Shown piece by piece: positions 1 through 7,946 of a DNA stretch of 64,000 nucleotides. Source of the stretch: Siccirubricoccus sp. G192 (GTDB lineage Bacteria > Pseudomonadota > Alphaproteobacteria > Acetobacterales > Acetobacteraceae); the NCBI RefSeq assembly GCF_019084075.1, contig NZ_JAHREN010000001.1, positions 310,001 through 374,000 on the forward strand. The letters are read 5' to 3'. Both the position numbers and the translations under genes were made by a program. Each line of letters starts with the position of its first letter. Within the stretch, counting starts at the first letter, position 1. The notes under the pieces are model-generated. The model was not told the origin of the DNA and searched no databases. It worked only from the letters and a program-made list of their open reading frames with translations.

Positions 1-560
1 GTGAGGCAGCCCAGGATGGCACGGTAGCTGGCTTCCGGCACCGCCGACATCGCCGCGATGGCGGCCGGCGCGGCCGCGGGGTCCGGCCGATCGCCAAGCA
101 GCCCCGCCACCACCTCCGGGGCGATCCCGGCCAGGCCGCGCCCGGCCTCCAGCGGCGCCAGCCGGGCGGCCAGGAAGCGTTCGCGGAAGGCCGGGTCGCG
201 GCCGCCGAAGGCGGCGGGGCTGCCATAGAGCACCAGGCTCCGCACCCGCTCCGGCCAGGTGGCGGCGAATTCCAGCGCCACCATGCCGCCGAAGGAATGC
301 CCGACCAGATCGGCGCGTGGCAGCCCGGCGGCATCCAGCATGGCGGCCAGCGCCGCGGCCAGGGCCGGGAAGGTCACGGCATCGAGCGGCGGCGAGGCAC
401 CATAGCCCGGCATGTCCCAGGCCAGCACCCGATGCCCCGGCAGCGCCGCCAGGGCCGGCATGGTCGGCCCCCAGAGCCCGGCATGGCCGCCGATGCCGTG
501 CAGCAGCACCACGCCGCGCGGCCCCTCGCCCGCCTCGCGCCAATGCGGTGTCGCGTTCAT
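1..560 (-). CDS. nicD: Alpha/beta hydrolase, NicD-like (partial, runs off left edge)
   Basis: Reads leftward from ATG at 560 and is still open at base 1, so about 186 residues are visible. The N-terminus has the alpha/beta-hydrolase oxyanion signature LLHGIGGHAG and the nucleophile elbow GHSFGG; the catalytic Asp and His would lie beyond the window. Its start overlaps the stop of the nicX-like gene by four bases (ATGA), so the two are translationally coupled. In nicotinic acid degraders, N-formylmaleamate deformylase (NicD), an alpha/beta hydrolase, acts directly after NicX. The NicD assignment rests on that neighbour; the fold alone would also fit a 3-oxoadipate enol-lactonase-like enzyme. 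Confidence 0.75.
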   Translation of the reverse strand, partial: MNATPHWREAGEGPRGVVLLHGIGGHAGLWGPTMPALAALPGHRVLAWDMPGYGASPPLDAVTFPALAAALAAMLDAAGLPRADLVGHSFGGMVALEFAATWPERVRSLVLYGSPAAFGGRDPAFRERFLAARLAPLEAGRGLAGIAPEVVAGLLGDRPDPAAAPAAIAAMSAVPEASYRAILGCL

Positions 561-1594
561 GGCACCAGCCTCCCTTCGATCACCACCGGCCTGCCATCGA
601 GGGCGATGGTGCAGTTCCGCACGGGGATGTCGAAATGCCCTTCGGTGAAGCGGCCGGCGAATTCATTGGCGCCGGTGGAGAACAGGAAATTCCCGGCGAA
701 GGCCCGCAGTTCCGTGCCGTTGGTGTCGCGCCGGTCATACATCGCCAGCGCCTCGTAGCGGGCCCGGTCGTTCAGCCCCCAGCCGAGATGGGAGACGGCA
801 TAGGCCGCCGGGTCGCCCCAGGCGGCCAGGTAGCGGCGCATGAGCTCGGCATCGGTGCCCTCGCCCTCGATCGTCACGATATGGTCATCAACGAGCGAGA
901 GGCGCAGCGGACGCTCCAGGTAACGCTTGAACGTAAGGTTCACATCGCCTGCATCGAGCACCAGCGTGCCATTCACGCTGCCGGCGCGGGGGAAGGAGAC
1001 CACAACGCCGCCCGGCCAGTGCGCCACCGTGCCCGGCCGGCTGCACCAGCCCCAGACGCCGGCGGTCACCGCGCCTTCCATGGTCACTTGCAGGTCGGTG
1101 CCGGCGGCGGAGGTGACGCTCATGCGCCTTGCCGCCCGCGCCTGCTGCACCGCTGCCCTGACCCGCGCCTCGTCCTCCGGGCGCGGCACCAGCCGTTCCA
1201 GCGCCTCCGGATGCTCATTCGAGACCATCAGCACCCGGGCGCCGCCGCGCAGGATCGCGGGGAGCTCGGGGGCATGCAGCAGCCCCTCCAGGGTCAGGTC
1301 CACCACCAGCTCGGAGGCCGCCAGCGCCGCCAGCACCGCCGGGTGGCCGCGCAGCGCGCGGGAGGCGCCGGTCGAGCGGATGGGCACCGGCGCGGTCTGC
1401 GGGGGCGTCGGCACCACGCAGCGGAAGGGGCGGCAGCCGAGACGCAGCGCGGCCAGTTCCGCCAATTCCAGGTTGAGGGCACGGGATTGTGTTTCAGCCA
1501 GAAGGCATACCGCCATGCCGGCCTCCGCCCGGCAGAGGCGCAGCACCGCCTCGAAGGAATCGAGCCATGGCGCTTCGATCCGGTCGCTCAACAT
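557..1594 (-). CDS. nicX: 2,5-dihydroxypyridine 5,6-dioxygenase, NicX family
   Basis: A 345-residue protein of the NicX family, Fe(II) dioxygenases with an M29 aminopeptidase-like fold that open the ring of 2,5-dihydroxypyridine to N-formylmaleamate. The C-terminal half carries the family landmarks SHLGWGL and GNFLFSTGAN, and the expected iron ligands are present: His269, then His320-x-Asp322 in EGHFDIP. The spacing matches the His265/His318/Asp320 triad known for the Pseudomonas enzyme. A strong Shine-Dalgarno (GGGGAGGA) precedes the ATG. The gene is divergent from a MarR regulator and overlaps the downstream alpha/beta hydrolase, giving a pyridine-ring degradation module. The upstream ring hydroxylases are not in the window. 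Confidence 0.85.
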   Translation of the reverse strand: MLSDRIEAPWLDSFEAVLRLCRAEAGMAVCLLAETQSRALNLELAELAALRLGCRPFRCVVPTPPQTAPVPIRSTGASRALRGHPAVLAALAASELVVDLTLEGLLHAPELPAILRGGARVLMVSNEHPEALERLVPRPEDEARVRAAVQQARAARRMSVTSAAGTDLQVTMEGAVTAGVWGWCSRPGTVAHWPGGVVVSFPRAGSVNGTLVLDAGDVNLTFKRYLERPLRLSLVDDHIVTIEGEGTDAELMRRYLAAWGDPAAYAVSHLGWGLNDRARYEALAMYDRRDTNGTELRAFAGNFLFSTGANEFAGRFTEGHFDIPVRNCTIALDGRPVVIEGRLVP

Positions 1595-1735
1595 CCTGTC
1601 CTCCCCGCCATTCCGAGCCCTCCGGCGCCGCCCAATTCACGAAGAATGGTTTAATTTTTATGTGGAATAATTTGAGATACGTGTCACAAAGAGAATGAAG
1701 CCTCTCGAAATCCCCGAAAGCGTGAGCCGACTGAG
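1595..1735. promoter_or_regulatory. Divergent nicX / marR promoter region
   Basis: This 141-bp intergenic stretch separates the two divergent genes. It contains an unusually AT-rich core at about 1648-1695 for this genome, as expected for back-to-back promoters and a MarR operator. I could not define a convincing palindrome, so no operator is placed. Confidence 0.5.
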
Positions 1736-2206
1736 ATGACCCCACCCCCGGCCAGCACCACGCCCGCACGGTTCATAGACGACTACCTGCTTTACCTGCT
1801 GGCGCGCGCCTCCCATGTGGTCTCGACCGAGTTCCACGAACAATTGCGCCGCCGCGGCATCAGTGTGCCGGTCTGGCGCGTGCTGGCCAGCCTGATCGGC
1901 AGCACGGGGGAAACCGTGACCGGCCTGGCCGAGGTCTGCCTGTTGCAGCAGCCCACCATGACCAAGCTGCTGGACCGCATGGTCCGGGACGGGCTGGTGA
2001 AGCGCAGCCAGGACACGCGGGACCGCCGCGTGGTGCGGGTGGCGCTCACCCCGCGCGGCGAGACGGTGGCAAGCGAACTGGCCGAGGTGGCGAAACACCA
2101 TGAGGCCGAGGTGCTGGCCCGCCACCCGGAGGCGGAGGCCCTGGCCATCAAGAGCCTGCTCCGCGCCATCATGGCCCGCAACGGCAAGCCGCGCCGCGGC
2201 AGATAG
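1736..2206 (+). CDS. MarR-family transcriptional regulator
   Basis: A 156-residue MarR-type winged-helix repressor. The DNA-binding core runs from about residue 40 to 110 and includes the recognition-helix stretch [20 protein letters not shown] and the wing [16 protein letters not shown] typical of the family. It is divergent from nicX across an AT-rich intergenic region. NicR, the regulator of nic genes in Pseudomonas, is also MarR type, so this is probably a local repressor of the nicXD-like operon that responds to a pathway intermediate. That function and ligand are inferred from position only. Confidence 0.8.
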   Translation: MTPPPASTTPARFIDDYLLYLLARASHVVSTEFHEQLRRRGISVPVWRVLASLIGSTGETVTGLAEVCLLQQPTMTKLLDRMVRDGLVKRSQDTRDRRVVRVALTPRGETVASELAEVAKHHEAEVLARHPEAEALAIKSLLRAIMARNGKPRRGR

Positions 2207-2249
2207 CCCCCCGGTTCCACGCGCGCGGCCTTTGCTCTAGGCTGCGCCT

Positions 2250-2757
2250 GTGTCCGACGTGCCCCCCCTTCTGGAAGACCAAGCCGCTCGACGCCATGAC
2301 CCGCGCCGAATGGGAAAGCCTCTGCGATGGCTGCGGCCGCTGCTGCCTGCACAAGTTGCGCGATGAGGATACCGAGCGCCTGGTCTTCACCAATGTCGCC
2401 TGCCGGCTGCTGGATACCGAGAGCTGCCGCTGCCGGGACTACCGCAACCGCCGCCGGCACGTGCCGGATTGCGTCAAGCTGACCCCGGCCCGGATCGCGC
2501 AGATCGACTGGCTGCCGCCCTCCTGCGCCTATCGCCTGGTGGCGGAGGGCAAGGATCTCCACTGGTGGCACCCGCTGGTCTCCGGCAGCGCGGAGACGGT
2601 GCACCAGGCCGGCGTCTCGGTGCGCGGCCGCGCGGTGGCGGAACGCGAGGCCGGCGTGCTGGAAGACCATGTGGTCCGCTGGCCCGGGCAAGTGCCCCGC
2701 GCGGCGCGGGCGCCCGCACCCGCTCAAACTCCGAAGCAAGGAAACCCGGAACCATGA
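2250..2757 (+). CDS. YcgN-family cysteine-cluster protein (frame broken near start)
   Basis: YcgN/UPF0260 proteins carry a conserved CxxCxxCC-type cluster thought to bind zinc or iron; here it is CDGCGRCC, followed by further cysteines at [14 protein letters not shown] and PDCVKL. An uninterrupted frame starts only at ATG 2296. E. coli YcgN begins MSDVPFWQ, and the matching residues [16 protein letters not shown] are found from GTG 2250, but split by one extra C in the seven-C run at 2262-2268. Removing that base gives 168 residues. The stop overlaps the next gene by four bases. No biochemical function is established for the family. Confidence 0.8.
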
Positions 2758-3692
2758 AGAACGCGCTGTTCGGCGGCGTGAACGCCGCCGTGCTGACCGC
2801 CATGCGGCCCGACCTCTCGCCCGATCTCGACCGCATGGCGGCGCATTGCCGCTGGCTGCTGGCGAATGGCTGCAACGGGCTCGGCGTGCTCGGCACCACC
2901 GGCGAGGCCAACAGCTTCGGGCTGCATGAGCGCAAGGCGATCCTGGAAGGGCTGACCGCCCGCGGCATCCCGGCCGCCGCCATGATGCCCGGCACCGGCT
3001 GCGCCAGCCTGACCGATACGGTGGAGCTGACCCAACATGCCAAGGCGCAGGGCTGCCGCGGCGTGCTGGTGCTGCCGCCCTTCTACTACAAGGCGCCCTC
3101 CGATGACGGGCTCTTCGCCTATTTCTCGGAGGTGCTGAACCGCATCGGCGGCGGCATCAGCCTGTATCTCTACCATTTCCCGCAGCAATCCGCGGTGCCC
3201 TTCAGCCTGGCGCTGATCGGGCGGCTGCTGAAGGCCTTCCCCGGCGCCATCAAGGGCGTGAAGGACAGCAGCGGCGACTACGCCAACATGAAGGCCATGA
3301 TAGACGCCTTCGCCAAGGACGGGTTCGAGGTCTATTCGGGCTCCGACGAGTTCGTGCAGCGCATCCTGGCCGATGGCGGCGCCGGCTGCATCACCGCCGC
3401 CTCCAATACCAATAGCCATTGGGGCGGCATCGTCTATGCGAAGCGGACGGGCCCGGAGGCCGATGCGGCGCAGGCGGTGCTGAACGCGACGCGCAAGGCC
3501 GCCACTTCCGTGCCGCTGATCCCCGGGCTGCGCGAGATCATCGCCCGCAGCACCGGCGACGACGGCTGGCGCACCATCCGGCCGCCGCATCTGAAGCTGG
3601 GCCAGGCGGATGCCGACAAGATCTGGGCCGCCTTCCAGGCCGCCGGCGCGTTGCCGCTGCCGGGCCTGGCGCCCGCCAAGGCCGCGGAATGA
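2754..3692 (+). CDS. Dihydrodipicolinate synthase/N-acetylneuraminate lyase family protein
   Basis: A 312-residue class I aldolase of the DapA family: a TIM barrel with GTTGE near residue 43, the YLYHFPQ strand with the family tyrosine, and the Schiff-base lysine in KGVKDSSG. True DapA is usually about 290 residues. The pairing with a small cupin and the absence of lysine genes nearby suggest a catabolic 2-oxo-acid aldolase or dehydratase rather than lysine biosynthesis. ATG 2754 is chosen because it overlaps the ycgN stop (ATGA); the longer open frame upstream is a shadow of ycgN. Its stop overlaps the cupin start in the same way. Confidence 0.85.
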   Translation: MKNALFGGVNAAVLTAMRPDLSPDLDRMAAHCRWLLANGCNGLGVLGTTGEANSFGLHERKAILEGLTARGIPAAAMMPGTGCASLTDTVELTQHAKAQGCRGVLVLPPFYYKAPSDDGLFAYFSEVLNRIGGGISLYLYHFPQQSAVPFSLALIGRLLKAFPGAIKGVKDSSGDYANMKAMIDAFAKDGFEVYSGSDEFVQRILADGGAGCITAASNTNSHWGGIVYAKRTGPEADAAQAVLNATRKAATSVPLIPGLREIIARSTGDDGWRTIRPPHLKLGQADADKIWAAFQAAGALPLPGLAPAKAAE

Positions 3693-4021
3693 GCGGCGTC
3701 CCCGGCGATGCCGGCCCGCTGCGCTGCCGCGAGCCGGCGACCGGCACCGTCCAGCTCGACACCGAGCATGTCCGCGTCACGCGCTGGGACTTCAATCCCG
3801 GCGCGGAGACCGGCTGGCACCGGCATGGCTGGCTCTATGTCGTCGTGCCGGTGACGGACGGGACCCTGCTGCTCGAATTGCCTGGGGGCCAGACCATGAC
3901 CGCCGAGCTCAAGGCGGGGGTGGCCTATGCCCGGGACGCAGGAACGGAGCACAATGTGGTCAATGCCGGCAGCCTGCCGCTCTCCTTCGTGGAGACGGAG
4001 GTGAAGGGGCTGCCGGGTTAA
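3689..4021 (+). CDS. Cupin-domain protein
   Basis: A 110-residue single-domain cupin. It carries the first cupin histidines in ETGWHRHGW and the second-motif histidine in AGTEHNVVN, giving a plausible mononuclear metal site. It resembles the small BauB-type cupins found next to catabolic genes. It overlaps the DapA-family gene by four bases, so the two are probably made together; the substrate is unknown. About 210 bp without a gene follow before the next CDS. Confidence 0.75.
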   Translation: MSGVPGDAGPLRCREPATGTVQLDTEHVRVTRWDFNPGAETGWHRHGWLYVVVPVTDGTLLLELPGGQTMTAELKAGVAYARDAGTEHNVVNAGSLPLSFVETEVKGLPG

Positions 4022-4234
4022 CCTGGGGTTTCGCCAGACGGCGCCGGTTCGACCGTTCCAGCGGGGTTCCGGCCCGGATTCCGTCTCAATGCGAGAGAAG
4101 GCGCCGAATAAAGCAACCATAAGGTTGTTTTATGCGGCAGCGGCACTGGCTTGGTGGAAGAAGCTGGGACCGTTCCGCAATGAGCCCTGTCAAGCCGTTG
4201 AACCTTGGACCCCCCCCCGGGCCATCTTCCCTCC

Positions 4235-4955
4235 ATGGATCAGATTGAAGCCGAGACGGTGGCCCTGCCGGGAGGGCAGCAGGCCCAAGCCATGTCATGC
4301 CCGGTGCGCTGGCGCCGCTCCACCCGCGCCCGCCGCATCAGCCTGCGGATCGACCCCCGCGCCGGGGAGGTGGTGGTGACCCTGCCGCCCCGCGCCGCGC
4401 GCCGCGCCGGGATGGCGCTGCTCACCACCCATGCCGCCTGGGTGATGGAGCGGCTGGCCGCGCTGGCCCCGCATGTCGATCTGGTGCCGGGGGGCGGAGG
4501 TGCCGCTCGGCGGGTTGCCGCATGTGATCCATCATGTGCCGGCGGAGACCGAGGCCGCCCGGCTGGAGCCCGGCGCCATCGTGGTCTCGGGCGAGGCGGA
4601 GGCCGTGCCGCGCCAGGTCGGCGAGTTCCTGCGCGGCGAGGCGCGGCGGCGCATCCAGGTGCTCTCGGCCGGCCATGCCGCGCTGCTCGGCGTGAAGCCC
4701 AGGGCGCTGCGGCTGAAGGATACCCGCAGCCGCTGGGGAAGCTGCGCCCCGGACGGGACGCTGGCTTTCTCCTGGCGGCTGGTGATGGCGCCGGACTGGG
4801 TGCTGGATTACGTGGTGGCGCATGAGGTCGCGCATCTGCGCGAGTTGAACCATTCCAGCCGCTTCTGGGCGCATGTCGCGCGCCTCACGCCGCATCGCGA
4901 CGCGGCGGTGGAGTGGCTGCGCACCAATGGGCCGATGCTGCTGCGGGTGGGGTAG
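4235..4955 (+). CDS. YgjP-like metallopeptidase-domain protein (DUF45/M48-type), frameshifted
   Basis: The DUF45/YgjP family has a zinc site in the motif HExxH, seen here as VAHEVAHLRELNHSSRFW, preceded by the family hallmark SRWGSCAPDGTLAFSWRLVM. Residues up to LAPHVDLVPG are in one frame and everything from AEVPLGGLPHVIHH on is in the next. The switch falls in the six-G run at 4489-4494; with five Gs the gene reads as a single 239-residue protein from ATG 4235, the family's usual size. If the extra G is real, the zinc domain is not translated from this start and the gene is a pseudogene. Confidence 0.8.
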
Positions 4956-4989
4956 GCTTTTGCCAAGGCTGCGCATGTCGAGTTGTTGA

Positions 4990-5415
4990 TTAGCTAAACC
5001 AACTCTTACCTTTCTTTGCTATTTTCTCCCTCCGCGCTTTCAGTTCCTCTTCAGTAGGAGGCACGTACGTCCACATGTCCCGAACATTGAGAGCGCCCAT
5101 TAATTCGTTGAGTTTTCCGACGCCGATTCGAGTGCTGGCGATCAATTGGTTGCTCACTCCGCCACCACCTTCAGGCTTGGCTATGAGAATATAATCTCCG
5201 GCTTTTAACTCCTTTGGGCGATTGTGATAGTCCATTTCGGTAAAATGGTACGCGTCCGACAGCCAAATCCGTATTTTGGTTGGATGTCTGTGTCGGGTTA
5301 ACTCGTATATTATTTCGCCTTCCACGTTCAACCTGGAGATCGAGGCAACCATCGAATGCTCGCGCATTCGCTCCTCGAAAAACTTTGGTATTGTGTAGTA
5401 TAGATCGTTGCCCAT
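4990..5415 (-). CDS. Unrecognised 141-residue protein in SEFIR mini-island
   Basis: The protein is not recognised. It is a mixed alpha/beta sequence with an N-terminal helical segment (IPKFFEERMREHS), a central strand-rich block ending DYILIAKPEGG, and a basic tail (EEELKARREKIAKKGKSWF). It has no signal peptide or membrane segment. It is AT-richer than the flanking genes and lies at the end of the leftward SEFIR - nucleotidyltransferase run. Its frame is offset by one base from the nucleotidyltransferase frame, which stays open over the same DNA as far as 5171. Either it is a separate third gene, or it is the C-terminal half of the nucleotidyltransferase separated by one extra base. Confidence 0.6.
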   Translation of the reverse strand: MGNDLYYTIPKFFEERMREHSMVASISRLNVEGEIIYELTRHRHPTKIRIWLSDAYHFTEMDYHNRPKELKAGDYILIAKPEGGGGVSNQLIASTRIGVGKLNELMGALNVRDMWTYVPPTEEELKARREKIAKKGKSWFS

Positions 5416-5701
5416 CTTGGACCTCTGATACGTGCTCAGCCCAAACCAGGAATTGTCTTATCTCTCGAACCTGAGTCTTGTGGAAAATCTGTACGTCCAG
5501 ACGCTTACCGAAGGTTAATCGAAAAGAAATCTTCTTACGCGCTAACCAGCGCCGGATATTCCAATCATTGCAAACTAAAATTATATCGACGTCATTGAAT
5601 TGATGCCTAAAAATGAGCATAGAGCCAATAATCCAGCAGGCACGCACCTGCCGCTGCGAGCAAATGTTGAACCTAATCCAACGGACGACAGCTTTCTTCA
5701 A
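5171..5701 (-). CDS. Minimal nucleotidyltransferase-fold protein
   Basis: The N-terminal ~95 residues form a minimal nucleotidyltransferase (MNT) core: WIIGSM, nine residues, then DVDIILV, which is the GS-x9-DxD metal-binding signature, followed by a third strand RLDVQIFHK. Such proteins typically transfer nucleotides to a partner protein, as in HEPN-MNT pairs. The ATG overlaps the stop of the SEFIR gene by four bases, so both come from one transcript. The open frame extends to 5171, but the part after about 5415 looks like a frame-shadow of the neighbouring 141-residue protein, so the genuine C-terminus is uncertain. Base composition is AT-richer than the chromosome around it. Confidence 0.65.
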   Translation of the reverse strand: MKKAVVRWIRFNICSQRQVRACWIIGSMLIFRHQFNDVDIILVCNDWNIRRWLARKKISFRLTFGKRLDVQIFHKTQVREIRQFLVWAEHVSEVQDGQRSILHNTKVFRGANARAFDGCLDLQVERGRRNNIRVNPTQTSNQNTDLAVGRVPFYRNGLSQSPKGVKSRRLYSHSQA

Positions 5702-6561
5702 AGCTTCCCTCTGAGAACATCTATCACCTCTTGCGGGAACTGGTGTCCGCGATAATCAATAGTATTGTCTGTCACATGAAGTGCAAACGCATCAATGTGA
5801 GACAACCATTTGCGGAATAGCGCTTCATGACTGTGGGGAACGACGTCTGAGTAGGCGCGCAGATATCCAGCAATTAATTGATTGTTCTTGCCAATGGTTA
5901 ATCTCTGGCTCCTCCATAGAGTAAGATCATATCTAACAGTCTTCCCTCCCGGTCCTGGAAAAGTAGATCCCGAATTCGGTCCGAAATCTTCAAAAATCCG
6001 CCGATTTTCCTCGACTAGAGGCCAAATCATCTTGCAAAGCACAGCAAACGACCGCTCAGAATAGTGAGGAGGCGACTGCGTCCCAGGCCGTAGAGTAACC
6101 ACATTGCCCAGGGATGGCTTTTCTACCAAAGACTGGCCCGTGAGAAATGCATAGAGTTTTTCGTATTCGCCTGGGCGATCAATGCAGTACCGCGTGCAGC
6201 CACTGAGTATTGGTGGAATTTCAAGATTCGGCCAAGCGTCAAAGCAGACTATTGCCATTCTCCGAAAACTTAGCCCGTTATCTAATAACAGAGAAGATAA
6301 CATGCCTCCTTCATACCTGGCTCCAGAAGAACTAACAGATTCTTGATTAAAGTCCCTAACATATCTTGGGCTCAGAATGACGACCAAAAAAGTTGAGCGG
6401 AACTGGCGCTCCATCCACTTCGGCCAACCTTCCTCTGGATGCTGCACGTAAGCGTCAATCGAAGCGTCAACTCCCTCGTTCCTCAGCCGATTAGATAAGG
6501 TTAGTGCCTTTGTCCGATGTTCTTCGCTTTCATGGGAGTAAGAAATGAAAACTGTAGGCAC
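5698..6561 (-). CDS. SEFIR (TIR-like) domain protein
   Basis: A 287-residue protein with a SEFIR domain at about residues 2-140: VFISYSHESEEH, helix LSNRLRNEGVDASID, the acidic HPEEGWPKWMERQF segment, and VVILSPRYVR. SEFIR domains are TIR relatives; bacterial versions act as immune effectors in anti-phage defence. The C-terminal ~120 residues are a separate, probably sensing or partner-binding region that I do not recognise, with LVEENRRIFEDFGPNSG and a tryptophan-rich block. There is no membrane segment. The stop overlaps the nucleotidyltransferase start (ATGA). The AT-richer composition against the GC-rich flanks indicates horizontal acquisition. Immune function is inferred, not shown. Confidence 0.8.
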   Translation of the reverse strand: MPTVFISYSHESEEHRTKALTLSNRLRNEGVDASIDAYVQHPEEGWPKWMERQFRSTFLVVILSPRYVRDFNQESVSSSGARYEGGMLSSLLLDNGLSFRRMAIVCFDAWPNLEIPPILSGCTRYCIDRPGEYEKLYAFLTGQSLVEKPSLGNVVTLRPGTQSPPHYSERSFAVLCKMIWPLVEENRRIFEDFGPNSGSTFPGPGGKTVRYDLTLWRSQRLTIGKNNQLIAGYLRAYSDVVPHSHEALFRKWLSHIDAFALHVTDNTIDYRGHQFPQEVIDVLRGKL

Positions 6562-6852
6562 GATAGCCCCGCATTATGCGATCACGAGGACATCTTAGCT
6601 CATTCAGTTAGCTGCGGAAGACGCTGATTGGGCGGTGGTATAGCCCATGCACGCGTTGGCCGCTGTTAACGCATGTCCGCTTCGGTGCATGACAACCGAC
6701 CGGCAATCCATTGAGGAACCGCAACGGCGCGGAGGCCGAACGGCCCATACAAAACATCAAGCAGCCGGGAAAGATTAAGCTTTCGTTTCCACTTGTGTCA
6801 CCAAACCCCCTGCTCCATGGCAAAAGACAGGCAAGTCGGACTCTCTCACGCT

Positions 6853-7851
6853 CTACCGCGGCAGGAATCCGACGATCCGCTCCGCCTCGGCCACGATCGG
6901 GTTGGCGATGGCTTCCGCCTGCTCCGCCCCCAGCCGCAGCGCCGCATCCAGCGCTGCCGGATCGCCCAGCAGCCGCGCCATCTCCGCCTGGATCGGCGCG
7001 AGATGCGCGATCAGCGCCTCCGCCAGCACTTCCTTGAACTCGGAAAAGCCCTTGCCGCCGTGCTCGCGCAGCACGTTCTCCGGCAGGCTGCCGGTGACGG
7101 CGGCGAGGATGCCCACCAGGTTGCGCGCCTCCGCCCGGCCCTCCAGTCCCGAGACATGCCCGGGCAGCGGCTCCGGGTCGGTGCGGGCGCGGCGGATCTT
7201 CAGCGCGATGCTGTCGTGGTCGTCGGTGAGGTTGATGCGGGACTGGTCCGAGGGGTCGGACTTCGACATCTTCTTCGTGCCGTCGCGCAAGGACATGACC
7301 CGCGCGGCGACGCCCTGGATCAGCGGCTGGATCGTGGGGAAGAATTCCACGCCGTAGTCGTGGTTGAATTTCTGGGCGACGTCATTGGCCAGTTCCAGGT
7401 GCTGCTTCTGGTCGTCGCCCACCGGCACCAGCGTGGCGTGATAGGCATGGATATCGGCCGCCATCAGGTTCGGATAGACATAGAGGCCGGCCGAGGCCGC
7501 CTCCCGGTCCTTGCCCGCCTTGTCCTTGAACTGGGTCATTCGGTTCAGCCAGCCGAGCCGGGCCACGCAATTGAAGATCCAGGCCAGCCGCGCATGGGCA
7601 TGCACATGGCTCTGCACGAAGAGCACGCAGCGCCGCGGGTCGAGGCCGCAGGCGATCAGCGCCGCCGCCATCTCCCGCGTCTGGGTGGCGAGTTCCTTCG
7701 GGTCCTGCCAGACGGTGATGGCATGCAGGTCCACCACGCAGAAGATGCTCTCATGCGTGTCCTGCATCGGCACCCAATTGCGGATGGCGCCGAGATAGTT
7801 GCCGAGGGTGGGAACGCCGGAAGGCTGGATGCCGGAAAAGACGCGCTGCAT
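6853..7851 (-). CDS. trpS: Tryptophanyl-tRNA synthetase
   Basis: A 332-residue class I aminoacyl-tRNA synthetase of normal bacterial TrpS length, which charges tRNA-Trp in the cytoplasm. The nucleotide-binding signature occurs as [12 protein letters not shown] near residue 10 (the HIGH-equivalent TxGN) and the second as KKMSKSDP near residue 200. Other TrpS landmarks are NPLM-like YPNLMAADI and the [13 protein letters not shown] stretch. It lies 95 bp downstream of murJ on the same strand and may be cotranscribed with it. The 291 bp on its far side, next to the SEFIR island, hold no recognisable gene. Confidence 0.97.
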   Translation of the reverse strand: MQRVFSGIQPSGVPTLGNYLGAIRNWVPMQDTHESIFCVVDLHAITVWQDPKELATQTREMAAALIACGLDPRRCVLFVQSHVHAHARLAWIFNCVARLGWLNRMTQFKDKAGKDREAASAGLYVYPNLMAADIHAYHATLVPVGDDQKQHLELANDVAQKFNHDYGVEFFPTIQPLIQGVAARVMSLRDGTKKMSKSDPSDQSRINLTDDHDSIALKIRRARTDPEPLPGHVSGLEGRAEARNLVGILAAVTGSLPENVLREHGGKGFSEFKEVLAEALIAHLAPIQAEMARLLGDPAALDAALRLGAEQAEAIANPIVAEAERIVGFLPR

Positions 7852-7946
7852 GGGAATGGGACCGTCCGAGAGGCAGGGCCGGGGTGATCCCCCGTCACGG
7901 CGCGGAGGTCAAGGGTGGGGATCGGCCCGTCGGCGCTCCGGCCGGT

